NCBI GenBank assembly: GCA_023958085.1
Contig: JAMLGI010000005.1
Location: forward strand, 62,001-126,000
Length of the DNA stretch: 64,000 bases
Reading direction: 5' to 3'
Origin: Solirubrobacterales bacterium
GTDB taxonomy: Bacteria > Actinomycetota > Thermoleophilia > Solirubrobacterales > 70-9
Part shown: positions 8,170-16,561 of the stretch, piece after piece
Layout of the letters: each line of letters opens with the position of its first letter
Position numbering within the stretch: the first letter of the stretch is position 1
Position numbers and translations under genes: made by a program
Notes under the pieces: model-generated
What the model saw: the letters and a program-made list of their open reading frames with translations, nothing else
Database searches by the model: none
Told to the model about the DNA's origin: nothing

Positions 8170-9167
8170 ATTCGACCCTCTGCCTCGAGCGTCTGCCGAA
8201 GGCCGGTCTCGAAGTCCCGGGGTCGAAACCCGAGTTCCCGACGGGCCCGGCTCGCGTCGGCGTAAAAGGTGACCCCGTCGGCCGAACTGATCAACTCCCC
8301 AAGGTTGGGAGGCTGATCCATCAACCTGCCGACCAGGGGACCGAACGGCCTCAAAGCCTTGAGGATGAAGGTCGGCATCGCCCGGGAGGGGGGCTTCCGG
8401 CCGGTCAGCCGGCCGGCGGTTTCGATCATCTCCCTGACGGTCAGGTTCTCTGCGGTCAGGATGTAGCTCTGCCCGGGGTCGCCCTGATCCAGGACCAGGG
8501 CCAGACCGGCGGCGACATCCTCGACGTGAGCGAGTCCGCTGCCGAACTCGGGGAACGGCAGCAGCGGGAGCTTGCCGTCGAGGAAGTTGTTGATCGTGCC
8601 GGCGATCGCCGAGTGATCGCCGGGCCCGTAGACGCCGGCCGGTTGCGCGATCACACAGGGCAACCCCTGGTTTTCGATCATCTCCAAGGCGATCCGATGG
8701 GCCTCGAACTTGGTTTGCTCGTAGACCGAGGTGAACTCCGGTCCACCGGGCCGATCGAGATCCGGCCTCCGGTACTCCTCGGTGACCGCCTGGCCGCGGG
8801 TGTTGCCGAAAACGGCGCAGGTCGAGACGTAGAGAACTCTCGGCGTCTCCGCCTCGAGCGCAGCCTCGAGAACGGTGGCCGTTCCCTCGACGTTGGCCTT
8901 GCGAAGCAACTCCGCCCGGGCAGCGGTCACTCCGACCTCGTACATGGCCGCGTTGTGAATCAACGCATCGTGACCGGCCATGCCTGCCGCCAGCTCGGCC
9001 CGGGGGGTAGCCAGATCCCCGTCGAACAGGTTGCACCCCATGTCGGTGAGCCCGGCGGCCCGGTCCCGGTCTCGCACCAGACAGGTGAGATCGTGGCCAA
9101 GATCGGTCAGGTGACGAGCGACGGCGGTGCCGATGAATCCGGTCGCCCCGGTGAGGAAGATCTTCAT
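8166..9167 (-). CDS. NAD-dependent epimerase/dehydratase family protein (extended SDR)
   Basis: An extended short-chain dehydrogenase of 333 aa. The Rossmann motif GATGFIG is at 7-13, and the catalytic Tyr/Lys pair is Y149xxxK153 with the serine/threonine in VSTCAVF. The family includes dihydroflavonol-reductase-like and 3-beta-hydroxysteroid-dehydrogenase-like enzymes that act on sugars, sterols or isoprenoids. The substrate cannot be deduced. It is a lone minus-strand gene between the DapL-like gene and hflX, whose start is only 21 bases away, so the two divergent promoters must overlap each other or the coding ends. Confidence 0.9.
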   Translation of the reverse strand: MKIFLTGATGFIGTAVARHLTDLGHDLTCLVRDRDRAAGLTDMGCNLFDGDLATPRAELAAGMAGHDALIHNAAMYEVGVTAARAELLRKANVEGTATVLEAALEAETPRVLYVSTCAVFGNTRGQAVTEEYRRPDLDRPGGPEFTSVYEQTKFEAHRIALEMIENQGLPCVIAQPAGVYGPGDHSAIAGTINNFLDGKLPLLPFPEFGSGLAHVEDVAAGLALVLDQGDPGQSYILTAENLTVREMIETAGRLTGRKPPSRAMPTFILKALRPFGPLVGRLMDQPPNLGELISSADGVTFYADASRARRELGFRPRDFETGLRQTLEAEGRI

Positions 9168-9184
9168 GGTGGGGAGGGTATCCG

Positions 9185-9190
9185 TACGAT
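9185..9190 (+). promoter_or_regulatory. Predicted -10 of hflX
   Basis: TACGAT lies seven bases before GTG 9198, which would make that codon a leaderless start. The element overlaps the alternative ATG at 9189, so both cannot be used from the same promoter. Confidence 0.4.
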
Positions 9191-10619
9191 GAGGACGGTG
9201 ACCCCGGAGCAGGAGAGATCAGAAGCGAAGGCCCGTTCAGGCACCGCGCGTCGCCGCCCGGAACCGGCGAGAACCCGGCGGGCAAGGCAGCGGGCCCTGA
9301 TGATCGCGATCGACCGGACCGGTCATGGCAACCTGGAGGAACTGGAAGAGCTGCTCCGCACGGCCGGGGTGGCGGCGGTGGGGGAGATGACCCAGCGGCG
9401 ATCCCAGCCGGATCCGGACCGCTACTTTGGCCAGGGGAAACTGGAACAGCTCAGAGCGGAAATCAAGCGTTGCGATGCGAATCTGGTCGCCTGCGACGAC
9501 GAGCTGGTGCCGCGACAGGAGCGGAATCTGGAAGCCGAACTGGGGGTTCCGGTGATTGACCGGACCGCGGTCATCCTCGACATCTTCGCCGACCACGCCC
9601 ACTCGGCCGAAGGCAAGCTCCAGGTGGAGCTGGCCCAGCTCGAGTACAACCTCGCCCGAATGCGGGGCCTGTGGACCCACCTCGAACGACTCGGTGCCGG
9701 AATCGGGACCAGGGGACCGGGGGAGTCCCAGATCGAAACCGACCGTCGGTTGGCCCGCGACCGGATCGCCGCCCTCCGGCGGCGTCTCCAACAGGTCGAG
9801 GGCACCCGAGGCGTGATGCGGTCACGCCGGCAGGCCTCCTCGCTGCCGCAGGTTGCCCTCGCCGGATACACCAACGCCGGAAAGTCGACCCTGCTTAACG
9901 CCCTCACCGGGGCCGAGGCCGGGGTGGGGGACCGTCTCTTTCACACCCTCGATCCGACCACCCGGAGCTTCGAGGCCGGCGGCCGAAGGTATCTGCTCAC
10001 CGACACGGTCGGGTTCATCGACAAGCTCCCGCATCAACTTGTCGAGGCGTTTCGGGCGACGCTCGAGGAGACCGTGCTGGCTGATCTGATTCTCCATGTG
10101 GTTGACGGGTCGGGACCGGAGCAGAGGCTTCGGCTCGAGATCTCCGCGGCCGACCGGGTGCTGGGGGAGATCGGGGCCGGCGACAAGCCACGGCTGCTCG
10201 TCCTCAACAAGATCGACCTGCTTGACGCGGAAGCCCGGACGGAACTCAGGATCAGCCGACCCGAAGCGATCCAGGTTTCCGCGGTTACCGGGGAAGGGCT
10301 GGACCGGCTCCTGGCCGGGATCGAGTCGACGTTCGAACGGACGCTGGTCCCGGTGGAGCTGCTGGTTCCGTACAGCCAGGGAGCCCGGCTGCACGATCTC
10401 CACGAGATCACCGGGAGGATCGAACGGGAGGACGGTCCCGAAGGGGTGAAGGTCACCGTCCGGCTGCCGCGATCGGAGCGACACCGCTTCTCCGATCTGG
10501 AGATCCACTCCGCTACCGGCCAGGACGATGCATCGCCAGGATGTGATCGCCCTGGGCCAGAACGCCCGCTGGATCCCCCGCTACCGACACCGCCAGCGGG
10601 TAGTACCCGGCACGATTGA
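9189..10619 (+). CDS. hflX: Ribosome-splitting GTPase HflX
   Basis: HflX is a GTPase that binds stalled or hibernating 70S ribosomes and splits them. The N-terminal HflX domain includes YFGQGKLEQL and DRTAVILDIFADHAHSAEGKLQVELAQL. The linker has GTRGPGESQIE (about 173), and the G domain has G1 GYTNAGKST (226-234), DTVGF and NKID. It is 476 aa from ATG 9189. GTG 9198 is an alternative that would be leaderless from TACGAT. The frame stays open upstream to 8526, but that part lies opposite the epimerase gene. The last 36 residues are Pro-rich and lie in a 107-base convergent overlap with the next gene. Confidence 0.95.
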   Translation: MRTVTPEQERSEAKARSGTARRRPEPARTRRARQRALMIAIDRTGHGNLEELEELLRTAGVAAVGEMTQRRSQPDPDRYFGQGKLEQLRAEIKRCDANLVACDDELVPRQERNLEAELGVPVIDRTAVILDIFADHAHSAEGKLQVELAQLEYNLARMRGLWTHLERLGAGIGTRGPGESQIETDRRLARDRIAALRRRLQQVEGTRGVMRSRRQASSLPQVALAGYTNAGKSTLLNALTGAEAGVGDRLFHTLDPTTRSFEAGGRRYLLTDTVGFIDKLPHQLVEAFRATLEETVLADLILHVVDGSGPEQRLRLEISAADRVLGEIGAGDKPRLLVLNKIDLLDAEARTELRISRPEAIQVSAVTGEGLDRLLAGIESTFERTLVPVELLVPYSQGARLHDLHEITGRIEREDGPEGVKVTVRLPRSERHRFSDLEIHSATGQDDASPGCDRPGPERPLDPPLPTPPAGSTRHD

Positions 10620-12285
10620 AGACCCGGGGCACCTCACCGAGCGCAAGCGGGGAGCTACCGGAGTAGACCAGGCTCTCGAAGACGAGTCCCGGATCGGTGA
10701 GGATCCGCTCCCTGGCCACAACCAGGGCCGGGTCGGTCAATGAAAGCGCAACCGTCTCTGCGGCCAGGTTCGAGGTGGAAGCCACGGTCACCTGTCCGGG
10801 GGTGAGGTCGAGTGCGTCGGCGCTCGCCGACCGCTGCTCGATGACGATCGGGGCGGAGGAGGCCTGCCGGACGAGTTGTCCGCTGATTACCGCTTCGGCG
10901 TCCCGATCGGGTTCGGCGGCGACGAACACGGTCGAGGGCTCGGTCCGTTCCACCGCACGCTCGATGTCGGCTGGTTGACAGGGGTCCCCGTCGATCAGAT
11001 CCACATCCCTCGGGATCCGGTTGCCGCCCGAACTTCTCCGGTTCTCGCTCAGGAGCACTCCCACCCGGGTGAGGTCGAACCCGACCCGTTCGAGTTCTTC
11101 CAGCAGGGCCGCCGCGGAGTCACTGAACCCGAGGATCAGCACCGGGCCGGGACGGGAGGGTGCCACCTTGATCGACCCGGGATCGACTTCGCCCGACACG
11201 CCGGAGCCTCGCGACTCATCCCGGACCAGGATCAAGCGATCCCCGGGCTGGATCGACTGGTCATCCGGCGGGAGGTATGTCGCCCGGGCAGACATGCCGG
11301 CTCCCTGGAGCAGGCCGATCAGGGAGGCGCCTTCGAGCCGGTCCCTGACCTCGGCAAAGGTCCGGCCGACGAACTGCCCGCCGTCCTTCAGTGCCGGGCT
11401 GGACAGCGCCCCGTCGCCGGCGAGAAAGACCCCGGAGAAGTGGGGGTTCTGCACCACCAGGCTGAGCAGGGTGCCGATCGTCCGATCGTTGACCAGGGCG
11501 TCGAAACTGGCGGGAAACCGTCTGGTTCGGGTCCCTTCCGGGGGTCCTCCTTGGTACCAGAGGGCCTGAACGTTTCGCCCTCGCCTCAGCTCGACCGCGA
11601 CCGGGATTTCCATGGCATCCCGGGACTTCAGATACCCGGCGAGGCGGGTTGCCCGTCCGATCGCCGTGAGATCGGCCCGGTCGGGACCGAGTCCGGGTGA
11701 GAGGATGACTACCCGACGGGCTTCGGCCGCGCAGACCCGGTCGAAGCCATCGGTCCGGGGATCGGCTTCAATCACATGGGACCGGCCGGGATAGCCGGAG
11801 AGAGCCCGGCGGGCGGTGGCGCGTTGGTCGGATTGATCCGGCGGCAGCATGACCACGATCGGGGGATGCTCCCCCTCAAGGCCTGCAGCGAGGATCTGCC
11901 TCACCTCGTCGAGCGTGTCGTTGATGCCGATCACCAGCAGATGGCCGGTGACCCGGATCGCGGGATCACCCCGATCCAGGCGCCGGAGCGCCCGGTCGAA
12001 CACCTCGGAGAGTACGGTGAGCACGATTCCGGCGACGAAAACGATCCCGATCAGGACCTGGATCACTCCGATGGTTCTCTGGGGTCCGGTCGTGTCATCC
12101 CCGATCTGCCCGGGGTCGATCAGGTGGGCTGTCGCGTTCCAGATCGCTTCGCCGAAACTTGGCCAGGCTCCGAGGACGTAGTGCCCGAACGCAGCGGTGG
12201 CGAAGCCAAGCAGGGCGACCGCTCCGAGCAGCAGTGCCAGGCGGCCGGGGAGGGTGCGGGTGAGCAGTTCACGCCAATGCTCCAC
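10513..12285 (-). CDS. CASTOR/POLLUX-type ion-channel protein with RCK domains
   Basis: From GTG 12285 this is a 590-residue membrane protein. Two hydrophobic helices (about 15-38 and 71-94) flank a pore-like segment (SFGEAIWNATAHLIDPGQIGDD, 43-64). The pattern resembles CASTOR/POLLUX/DMI1-like channels more than a classic potassium selectivity filter. Two RCK/TrkA-N-like domains follow, the first from about residue 115 (GHLLVIGIND) and the second after about 385 (VLILGFSDSAAALLEEL). The ion is not certain: potassium or calcium. The frame is open further upstream to 12519, but that stretch overlaps dut and is low-complexity, so GTG 12285 is preferred. The 3' end overlaps hflX by 107 bases. 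Confidence 0.85.
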   Translation of the reverse strand: MEHWRELLTRTLPGRLALLLGAVALLGFATAAFGHYVLGAWPSFGEAIWNATAHLIDPGQIGDDTTGPQRTIGVIQVLIGIVFVAGIVLTVLSEVFDRALRRLDRGDPAIRVTGHLLVIGINDTLDEVRQILAAGLEGEHPPIVVMLPPDQSDQRATARRALSGYPGRSHVIEADPRTDGFDRVCAAEARRVVILSPGLGPDRADLTAIGRATRLAGYLKSRDAMEIPVAVELRRGRNVQALWYQGGPPEGTRTRRFPASFDALVNDRTIGTLLSLVVQNPHFSGVFLAGDGALSSPALKDGGQFVGRTFAEVRDRLEGASLIGLLQGAGMSARATYLPPDDQSIQPGDRLILVRDESRGSGVSGEVDPGSIKVAPSRPGPVLILGFSDSAAALLEELERVGFDLTRVGVLLSENRRSSGGNRIPRDVDLIDGDPCQPADIERAVERTEPSTVFVAAEPDRDAEAVISGQLVRQASSAPIVIEQRSASADALDLTPGQVTVASTSNLAAETVALSLTDPALVVARERILTDPGLVFESLVYSGSSPLALGEVPRVFNRAGYYPLAVSVAGDPAGVLAQGDHILAMHRPGR

Positions 12286-12298
12286 GGCCGGTTGGCGG

Positions 12299-12304
12299 TA
12301 GGGT
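12299..12304 (+). promoter_or_regulatory. Predicted -10 of dut
   Basis: TAGGGT lies eight bases before ATG 12313, giving a leaderless or nearly leaderless dut mRNA. Only 27 bases separate the dut start from the divergent channel gene, so there is no room for a conventional leader. Confidence 0.45.
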
Positions 12305-12312
12305 GCTTTCCC

Positions 12313-12744
12313 ATGCGGCTGAACTTTCGGCTTCTTGTCGATGGGGCGATTCTGCCATCCCGGGCCCACCCCGGTGACGCCGGGCTCGATCTGCACGCCT
12401 CGGAAGCGGCCCGGATCGGGCCCGGTGAGCGCTTCGCGGTCGGTACCGGGGTGGCAGTCGAGATCCCGCAGGGACACGCCGGACTGGTGCTCCCGCGCTC
12501 GGGACTGGCCCGTCGGCACGGGATCTCGATCGTCAACTCACCCGGGCTGATCGATTCCGGCTACCGGGGGGAACTCCAGGTTCTCCTGATGAACAACGAC
12601 CCGGCCGAGACGTTCCTGATCGAGCCCGGGGACAGGGTCGCCCAGCTGGTGGTGGTCGAGATCCCGACGGTCGATCCCGAGGTCAGTCAGGAACTGACCG
12701 ATTCGGAGCGCGGGGAGCGCGGATTCGGCTCCAGCGGGCGCTGA
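12313..12744 (+). CDS. dut: dUTP diphosphatase
   Basis: Dut hydrolyses dUTP to dUMP and pyrophosphate, keeping uracil out of DNA and supplying thymidylate synthesis. All five motifs of the trimeric family are present: PGDAGLDL (motif I), PRSGLA (II), NSPGLIDSGYRGE (III), GDRVAQLVV (IV) and the Gly-rich C-terminal RGERGFGSSG (V). It is 143 aa, typical length. ATG 12313 was chosen because it gives the canonical MRLNFRLLVDGAILP opening. Longer in-frame starts lie opposite the channel gene. Confidence 0.96.
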   Translation: MRLNFRLLVDGAILPSRAHPGDAGLDLHASEAARIGPGERFAVGTGVAVEIPQGHAGLVLPRSGLARRHGISIVNSPGLIDSGYRGELQVLLMNNDPAETFLIEPGDRVAQLVVVEIPTVDPEVSQELTDSERGERGFGSSGR

Positions 12745-12765
12745 CGTCCGGCGGCCGGGTCCGGA

Positions 12766-13503
12766 CTATCCCGCTTCGGCGGCAGCCAGGGCGGATCGAT
12801 GAGCCGCCTGCTCGAGATCGTCGTCCAGTGGTTCGAGCTCGACCGGGCTCCCCGATCGCAGTTCGAGTGCCGTCTCGATCAGATGGTCCGCAAGCCAGGA
12901 GTTCTTCGGCAGCAGCGGGCCGTGAAGGTAGGTACCGATCAGGTTGCGGGAACGGACTCCCTCAAGCCGGTCCCGGCCGTTGTTGCCGTGCCCGCGAAGG
13001 ACCCGCCCGAACGCGGTGGCGTCGGTTCCGAGTTCGGTTCGGCCGGCGTGATTCTCAAATCCGGCGACGGTCCGCGCCTCGCCATCCAGATTCACCTCGA
13101 TCGACACCGGGCCGACCAGACGCGGCCCGTCCTCCCTGATGGTCTTCAGGTCGACCAGTCCAAGCCCCGCGATCTCCTCTTCACCGAGCTGGTACGAGTG
13201 GCCGAGAAGCTGGTAGCCGCCACAGACCGCAAGGATCGAGGTTCCGCGTTCATGGGCGGCGCGCATGGCATCCCGCTTGGTCCGGTTGAGATCACCGGCA
13301 ACCGCTTTCTGGTCCCGGTCCTGGCCACCGCCGATATAGATCAGTTCGTGAGCGGCAGGATCGAACCCCTCCCCGGTTCCGGCCGTTTCGAGCTCGAAAC
13401 CGATGCCGCGCCACTCGCAGCGTCGGCGGAGAAAGAGAAGGTTGCCCCGGTCGGCGTAGATGTTCATCTGTTCCGGATAAAGACTCAGCAGGCGGAGCAC
13501 CAT
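12766..13503 (-). CDS. gatD: Lipid II isoglutaminyl synthase, glutaminase subunit GatD
   Basis: GatD hydrolyses glutamine and passes ammonia to MurT, which amidates the alpha-carboxyl of D-Glu in lipid II. The CobB/CobQ-like class I amidotransferase fold is shown by LSLYPEQMNIYADRGNL, the nucleophile C94 in AVCGGYQLLG and H194 in TYLHGPLLPKN. It is 245 aa, normal for the family. It is the last gene of a minus-strand operon that also holds murT (14292-15644). A methyltransferase gene lies between the two subunits, which is less usual. Only nine bases separate it from that gene. Confidence 0.94.
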   Translation of the reverse strand: MVLRLLSLYPEQMNIYADRGNLLFLRRRCEWRGIGFELETAGTGEGFDPAAHELIYIGGGQDRDQKAVAGDLNRTKRDAMRAAHERGTSILAVCGGYQLLGHSYQLGEEEIAGLGLVDLKTIREDGPRLVGPVSIEVNLDGEARTVAGFENHAGRTELGTDATAFGRVLRGHGNNGRDRLEGVRSRNLIGTYLHGPLLPKNSWLADHLIETALELRSGSPVELEPLDDDLEQAAHRSALAAAEAG

Positions 13504-13512
13504 CCATGGATT

Positions 13513-14295
13513 CTACGTCGCAGGGTCGGGGCTGCGGGCGATGGCGATCGTTGAGGCAACGTGCTCGCCGGTTGCTGCCAACGGGATCATCCGGTCAACC
13601 ACGAGCCCGCCTGCTTCCAGCTCGGAGCGGAACCGGTCCGCCGGAAGCCGGTCGAATCGGGTGACCATGCTGCTCGTGACGGATCTTCCGGCCGGCGAGG
13701 TTCTGGAGCGGATCCGGGTCACCTCGACCCTTTCCTCACGGGACTCGATCGAGACCGGACGGCTTTCGTAGGTCCAACCGCCGGAGCGGAACCGATCCGG
13801 GGAAAGATCCAGCTCGAACGAGTCCTGGGGGAGATCGGGGCAGAAGGCGAACGCAGCCACCCCGCTCGGGGAGAGTCGCCTCCTCACCTGACTGATCAGG
13901 GTGTGACGTCCCCTGTTGCCACCGAGGATCTGGATCAGCTGCTGGGGGGCCAGGATCCGGTCGAACTGCCGCGGGTCGAGGTCCGTCCGGTCAAGCTCCA
14001 GGACATCGCCGATGACCACGCGGGTGTCCGGAGAGACTGCCAGACGCCGGAAATCGGACCCGGTTCCGGGATCCCGTTCGATCCCGATGATCCGGCATCC
14101 GGATCGGCTGAGAAAGTGGGCGACCCGACCGTAGCCGCAGCCGAGGTCGAGCACGGTGCGGTTCCCTTCGCAGATCCGGGCCCATGCCGGGAGGTCGATC
14201 CGGTAGCTGCCGCTCTCGATCAGTTGCCAGACCGAGTTCTCCGACAGCCACGGGTCGGGAGGGGGGACCACAGGCATCGGGCCGGGCTGTTTCAC
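13513..14295 (-). CDS. Class I SAM-dependent methyltransferase within the murT-gatD operon
   Basis: The Rossmann SAM-binding motif is VLDLGCGYGRVAHFLS, followed by an acidic residue at the end of strand 2 (GIERD). The rest is weakly conserved and I cannot name a substrate. GTG 14295 forms a four-base GTGA overlap with the murT stop, so translation is coupled to murT and the start is well supported. An ATG six codons downstream is an alternative. The protein is 260 aa. Its location suggests a role in envelope or lipid-linked precursor modification, which is inference from context only. Confidence 0.85.
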   Translation of the reverse strand: MKQPGPMPVVPPPDPWLSENSVWQLIESGSYRIDLPAWARICEGNRTVLDLGCGYGRVAHFLSRSGCRIIGIERDPGTGSDFRRLAVSPDTRVVIGDVLELDRTDLDPRQFDRILAPQQLIQILGGNRGRHTLISQVRRRLSPSGVAAFAFCPDLPQDSFELDLSPDRFRSGGWTYESRPVSIESREERVEVTRIRSRTSPAGRSVTSSMVTRFDRLPADRFRSELEAGGLVVDRMIPLAATGEHVASTIAIARSPDPAT

Positions 14296-15644
14296 TCCCA
14301 GTAGTTGGGCGCCTCGCCCCGTTCCGTCAACAGGCGTCGGAGCGAGAGCAGGGCGGTGTAGGTCGGAAGGGCAAACAGGCGGTTCGGGGTTGCTTCGAGT
14401 GCCCGGTCGAAGGAAGCCACTGGATCCGTTGAAAGCTCGATCCGGTCCTCCGGCCAGCTGGCGTACTTGAGCCGCACCGCCATCTCGGGTGCGCGGGTGC
14501 CGGTGCACCAGACCCGCTCGACCCGGTCCGACAGGTCCTCGAAGTTGGCGTCCCAGACCCAGGAGACGTCACGTCCGTCCGCAACCCGGTCGTTTAGCGC
14601 GATCCAGAGATGGATCGGATCCGGCTCCAGCGCCAGGGTGCGCAGTACCTCGTTTGCGCCGGCGGGATTCTTGATCAGCAGGATGGACAGATCGGTTGAT
14701 TCAACCTGGATCCGCTCCACCCGGCCGAAGACAGCCTTCATCCCGGCAAGGGCATCGACCGCGACCGAGGGCGGGACCCCGAGCTCCCGGGCCGTGGCGA
14801 TTGCGGCGAGAGCGTTGTACAGGTTGTAGACGCCCGGAAGGGGGAGATCCAGGCCGTACGATCCGTCGGGGGTATCGATTCGGGCGGAAACCCCGTCCAT
14901 TCCACGGAGCCGGATCTCCCGGGCCGTGATCGCCGGTTCCGGGCGCAGGAGTCCGCAGTTCCCGCAGTGGTACCGGCCGAGATGGCCGAGGTAGGTCCAC
15001 TCGTAAGTGAGGGCCTCGCCGCAGTTTCGGCAGAGGCGGGCGTCGTGCGCGTGTTCGGCGTCCGGCAGGGCGACCCCGGGATCCTCGATGCCAAACCAGC
15101 TGACGGCGCTCCCCGCCGGAGCCTGACCGATGTCCGCAATCAGGGGATCGTCGGCGTTGAGAACGAACCGGGTGCGCTCGGCCCGGGCGGCCGCAAGCTC
15201 CCGCCAGGAGTCGGCCAGGGTTTCGGTTTCGCCGTGGCGGTCGAGCTGGTCGCGGAACAGGTTGCAGAGCAGGATCACCTTCGGATCGAGTCGCTCGGCG
15301 GTTTCGGGCAGCCACGCCTCGTCGACCTCGAAGACGCCCTCCTCACCACGCTGTTCGAGCAGCGCGGTGGCAACTCCCCAGGTCATGTTGGAGCCGGCCG
15401 TATTGCTGACCGGATGGCGGCCTTCTGCGGCCAGAATCGTCCTCAGCATCGAGCTGGTGGTCGTCTTTCCGTTGGTCGCACTGATCAGGGTGGATCCCCG
15501 GCACAGGCCGGCCCCGAGCTTGTCGATGGCGTTCCGGTCCATGCGGATCAGCAGTCGGCCGGGCAGGGTGGTTCCTCCGCCTCGACCGAGAGCACGGCTG
15601 AGCCGACCGACCATCCGGGCGAGCGCCGCCTTGAGCCTGATCAC
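14292..15644 (-). CDS. murT: Lipid II isoglutaminyl synthase, MurT subunit
   Basis: MurT is a Mur-ligase-like ATPase that works with GatD to amidate D-Glu in lipid II. The ATP loop is ISATNGKTTT (54-63), with NTAGSNMTWG and FEVDEAWLPE following. The MurT-specific zinc ribbon is clear, with cysteines at 205, 208, 227 and 230. The DUF1727-type C-terminal domain (LIKNPAGANEVLRTL, then LNDRVADGRDVSWVWD) is complete. It is 450 aa. GTG 15644 overlaps the lipid-kinase stop by four bases (GTGA). It lies in a run of five minus-strand genes with overlapping or nearly touching ends. Confidence 0.95.
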   Translation of the reverse strand: MIRLKAALARMVGRLSRALGRGGGTTLPGRLLIRMDRNAIDKLGAGLCRGSTLISATNGKTTTSSMLRTILAAEGRHPVSNTAGSNMTWGVATALLEQRGEEGVFEVDEAWLPETAERLDPKVILLCNLFRDQLDRHGETETLADSWRELAAARAERTRFVLNADDPLIADIGQAPAGSAVSWFGIEDPGVALPDAEHAHDARLCRNCGEALTYEWTYLGHLGRYHCGNCGLLRPEPAITAREIRLRGMDGVSARIDTPDGSYGLDLPLPGVYNLYNALAAIATARELGVPPSVAVDALAGMKAVFGRVERIQVESTDLSILLIKNPAGANEVLRTLALEPDPIHLWIALNDRVADGRDVSWVWDANFEDLSDRVERVWCTGTRAPEMAVRLKYASWPEDRIELSTDPVASFDRALEATPNRLFALPTYTALLSLRRLLTERGEAPNYWE

Positions 15645-16561
15645 GGGCTGTCCGCCGGAACGATCAGGCTCAGCCGGCCGGGCAGCACGCGGACTCTTGC
15701 CGGGAGGTCGGTCAGCGGGTCACCGTCCGCGTACATGGTGAAGGGTCGGCTGGCACTGATCTCGATCGAGCGGACCCGCCGGACCGAAACCACTTCAGGA
15801 CGACGCACGTGGGTGCCGCGGAAGACCCGCGGCAGATTCAGCAGGAAGCCGAGTTTGCCGACCCCGCCGATGGTGATCACGTCCAGGAGACCGTCGTCGA
15901 GTTCGGCGTCCGGGGCGATCTTCATGCCGCCGCCGTAGAACCGGTTGTTGGCGACGGCAACGGTGTAGCCGTCGGTCCGGGTCTCGGCGTCGCCCTCCCG
16001 CAGCGTGAACCTGGCCGGCTTCCAGCCGGCCAGGGCACGAAGTGCCGCCCAGGTGTAGACCAGGGTTCCCTTGACCAGGCGGGCCTCGTTCGCGATCCGG
16101 TTGGCGTCGGAATCAAATCCGACCGAGGCGATCCCGAGGAACCGTTCCCCGTTGGCCTCGCCCACGTCAATATCGCGCACCTTCCCGTTCACGAGGCACT
16201 CCACGGCCGCTTCCGGGTCGGTGGGGATTCCCAGGCCCCGGGCGAGGTCGTTGCCGCGCCCGGCGGGAAGAATCCCCATCGCGGTACCGGACCCGGCCAG
16301 GGCGCCGCCCACGGCGCCGATCAGGCCGTCACCGCTCACCACTACGGGGACTTCGCCGACATCGCTCGCCCCGAGGGCAAGCTCGATCCCGTGTTCAAGC
16401 GAGCGGGAGGGAGTGACCTGGAACACGCAGCGTCTCGCATCCAGGGCTCGCTCGAGCCGGGGCAGAACCTGGCGGGAGCGGCCTCCGCCCGCAGTCGGAT
16501 TGACGATCAACCGGAACGGGCTCCCGGCCACCCGGGCGTCTCTCTCCCCGTCGGCTTTCAT
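15641..16561 (-). CDS. Diacylglycerol kinase-family lipid kinase
   Basis: A DAGK catalytic-domain protein of 306 aa. NPTAGGGR (21-28) binds nucleotide, SGDGLIGAVGGAL (76 onward) is a variant of the usual GGDGT motif, and GTAMGILPAGRGNDLARGLG (92-111) is the family signature. Such enzymes phosphorylate diacylglycerol, sphingosine-like or polyprenol-like lipids; the natural substrate is unknown here. ATG 16561 overlaps the upstream methyltransferase stop by four bases (ATGA), and the gene in turn overlaps murT. A lipid kinase co-transcribed with lipid II amidation genes fits recycling of lipid carriers or diacylglycerol, which is inference. Confidence 0.9.
   Translation of the reverse strand: MKADGERDARVAGSPFRLIVNPTAGGGRSRQVLPRLERALDARRCVFQVTPSRSLEHGIELALGASDVGEVPVVVSGDGLIGAVGGALAGSGTAMGILPAGRGNDLARGLGIPTDPEAAVECLVNGKVRDIDVGEANGERFLGIASVGFDSDANRIANEARLVKGTLVYTWAALRALAGWKPARFTLREGDAETRTDGYTVAVANNRFYGGGMKIAPDAELDDGLLDVITIGGVGKLGFLLNLPRVFRGTHVRRPEVVSVRRVRSIEISASRPFTMYADGDPLTDLPARVRVLPGRLSLIVPADSP

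Noticed and set aside
8526-9188. Upstream extension of hflX by 221 codons
   Set aside because: The region is antisense to a complete epimerase gene and the added residues have no HflX similarity.
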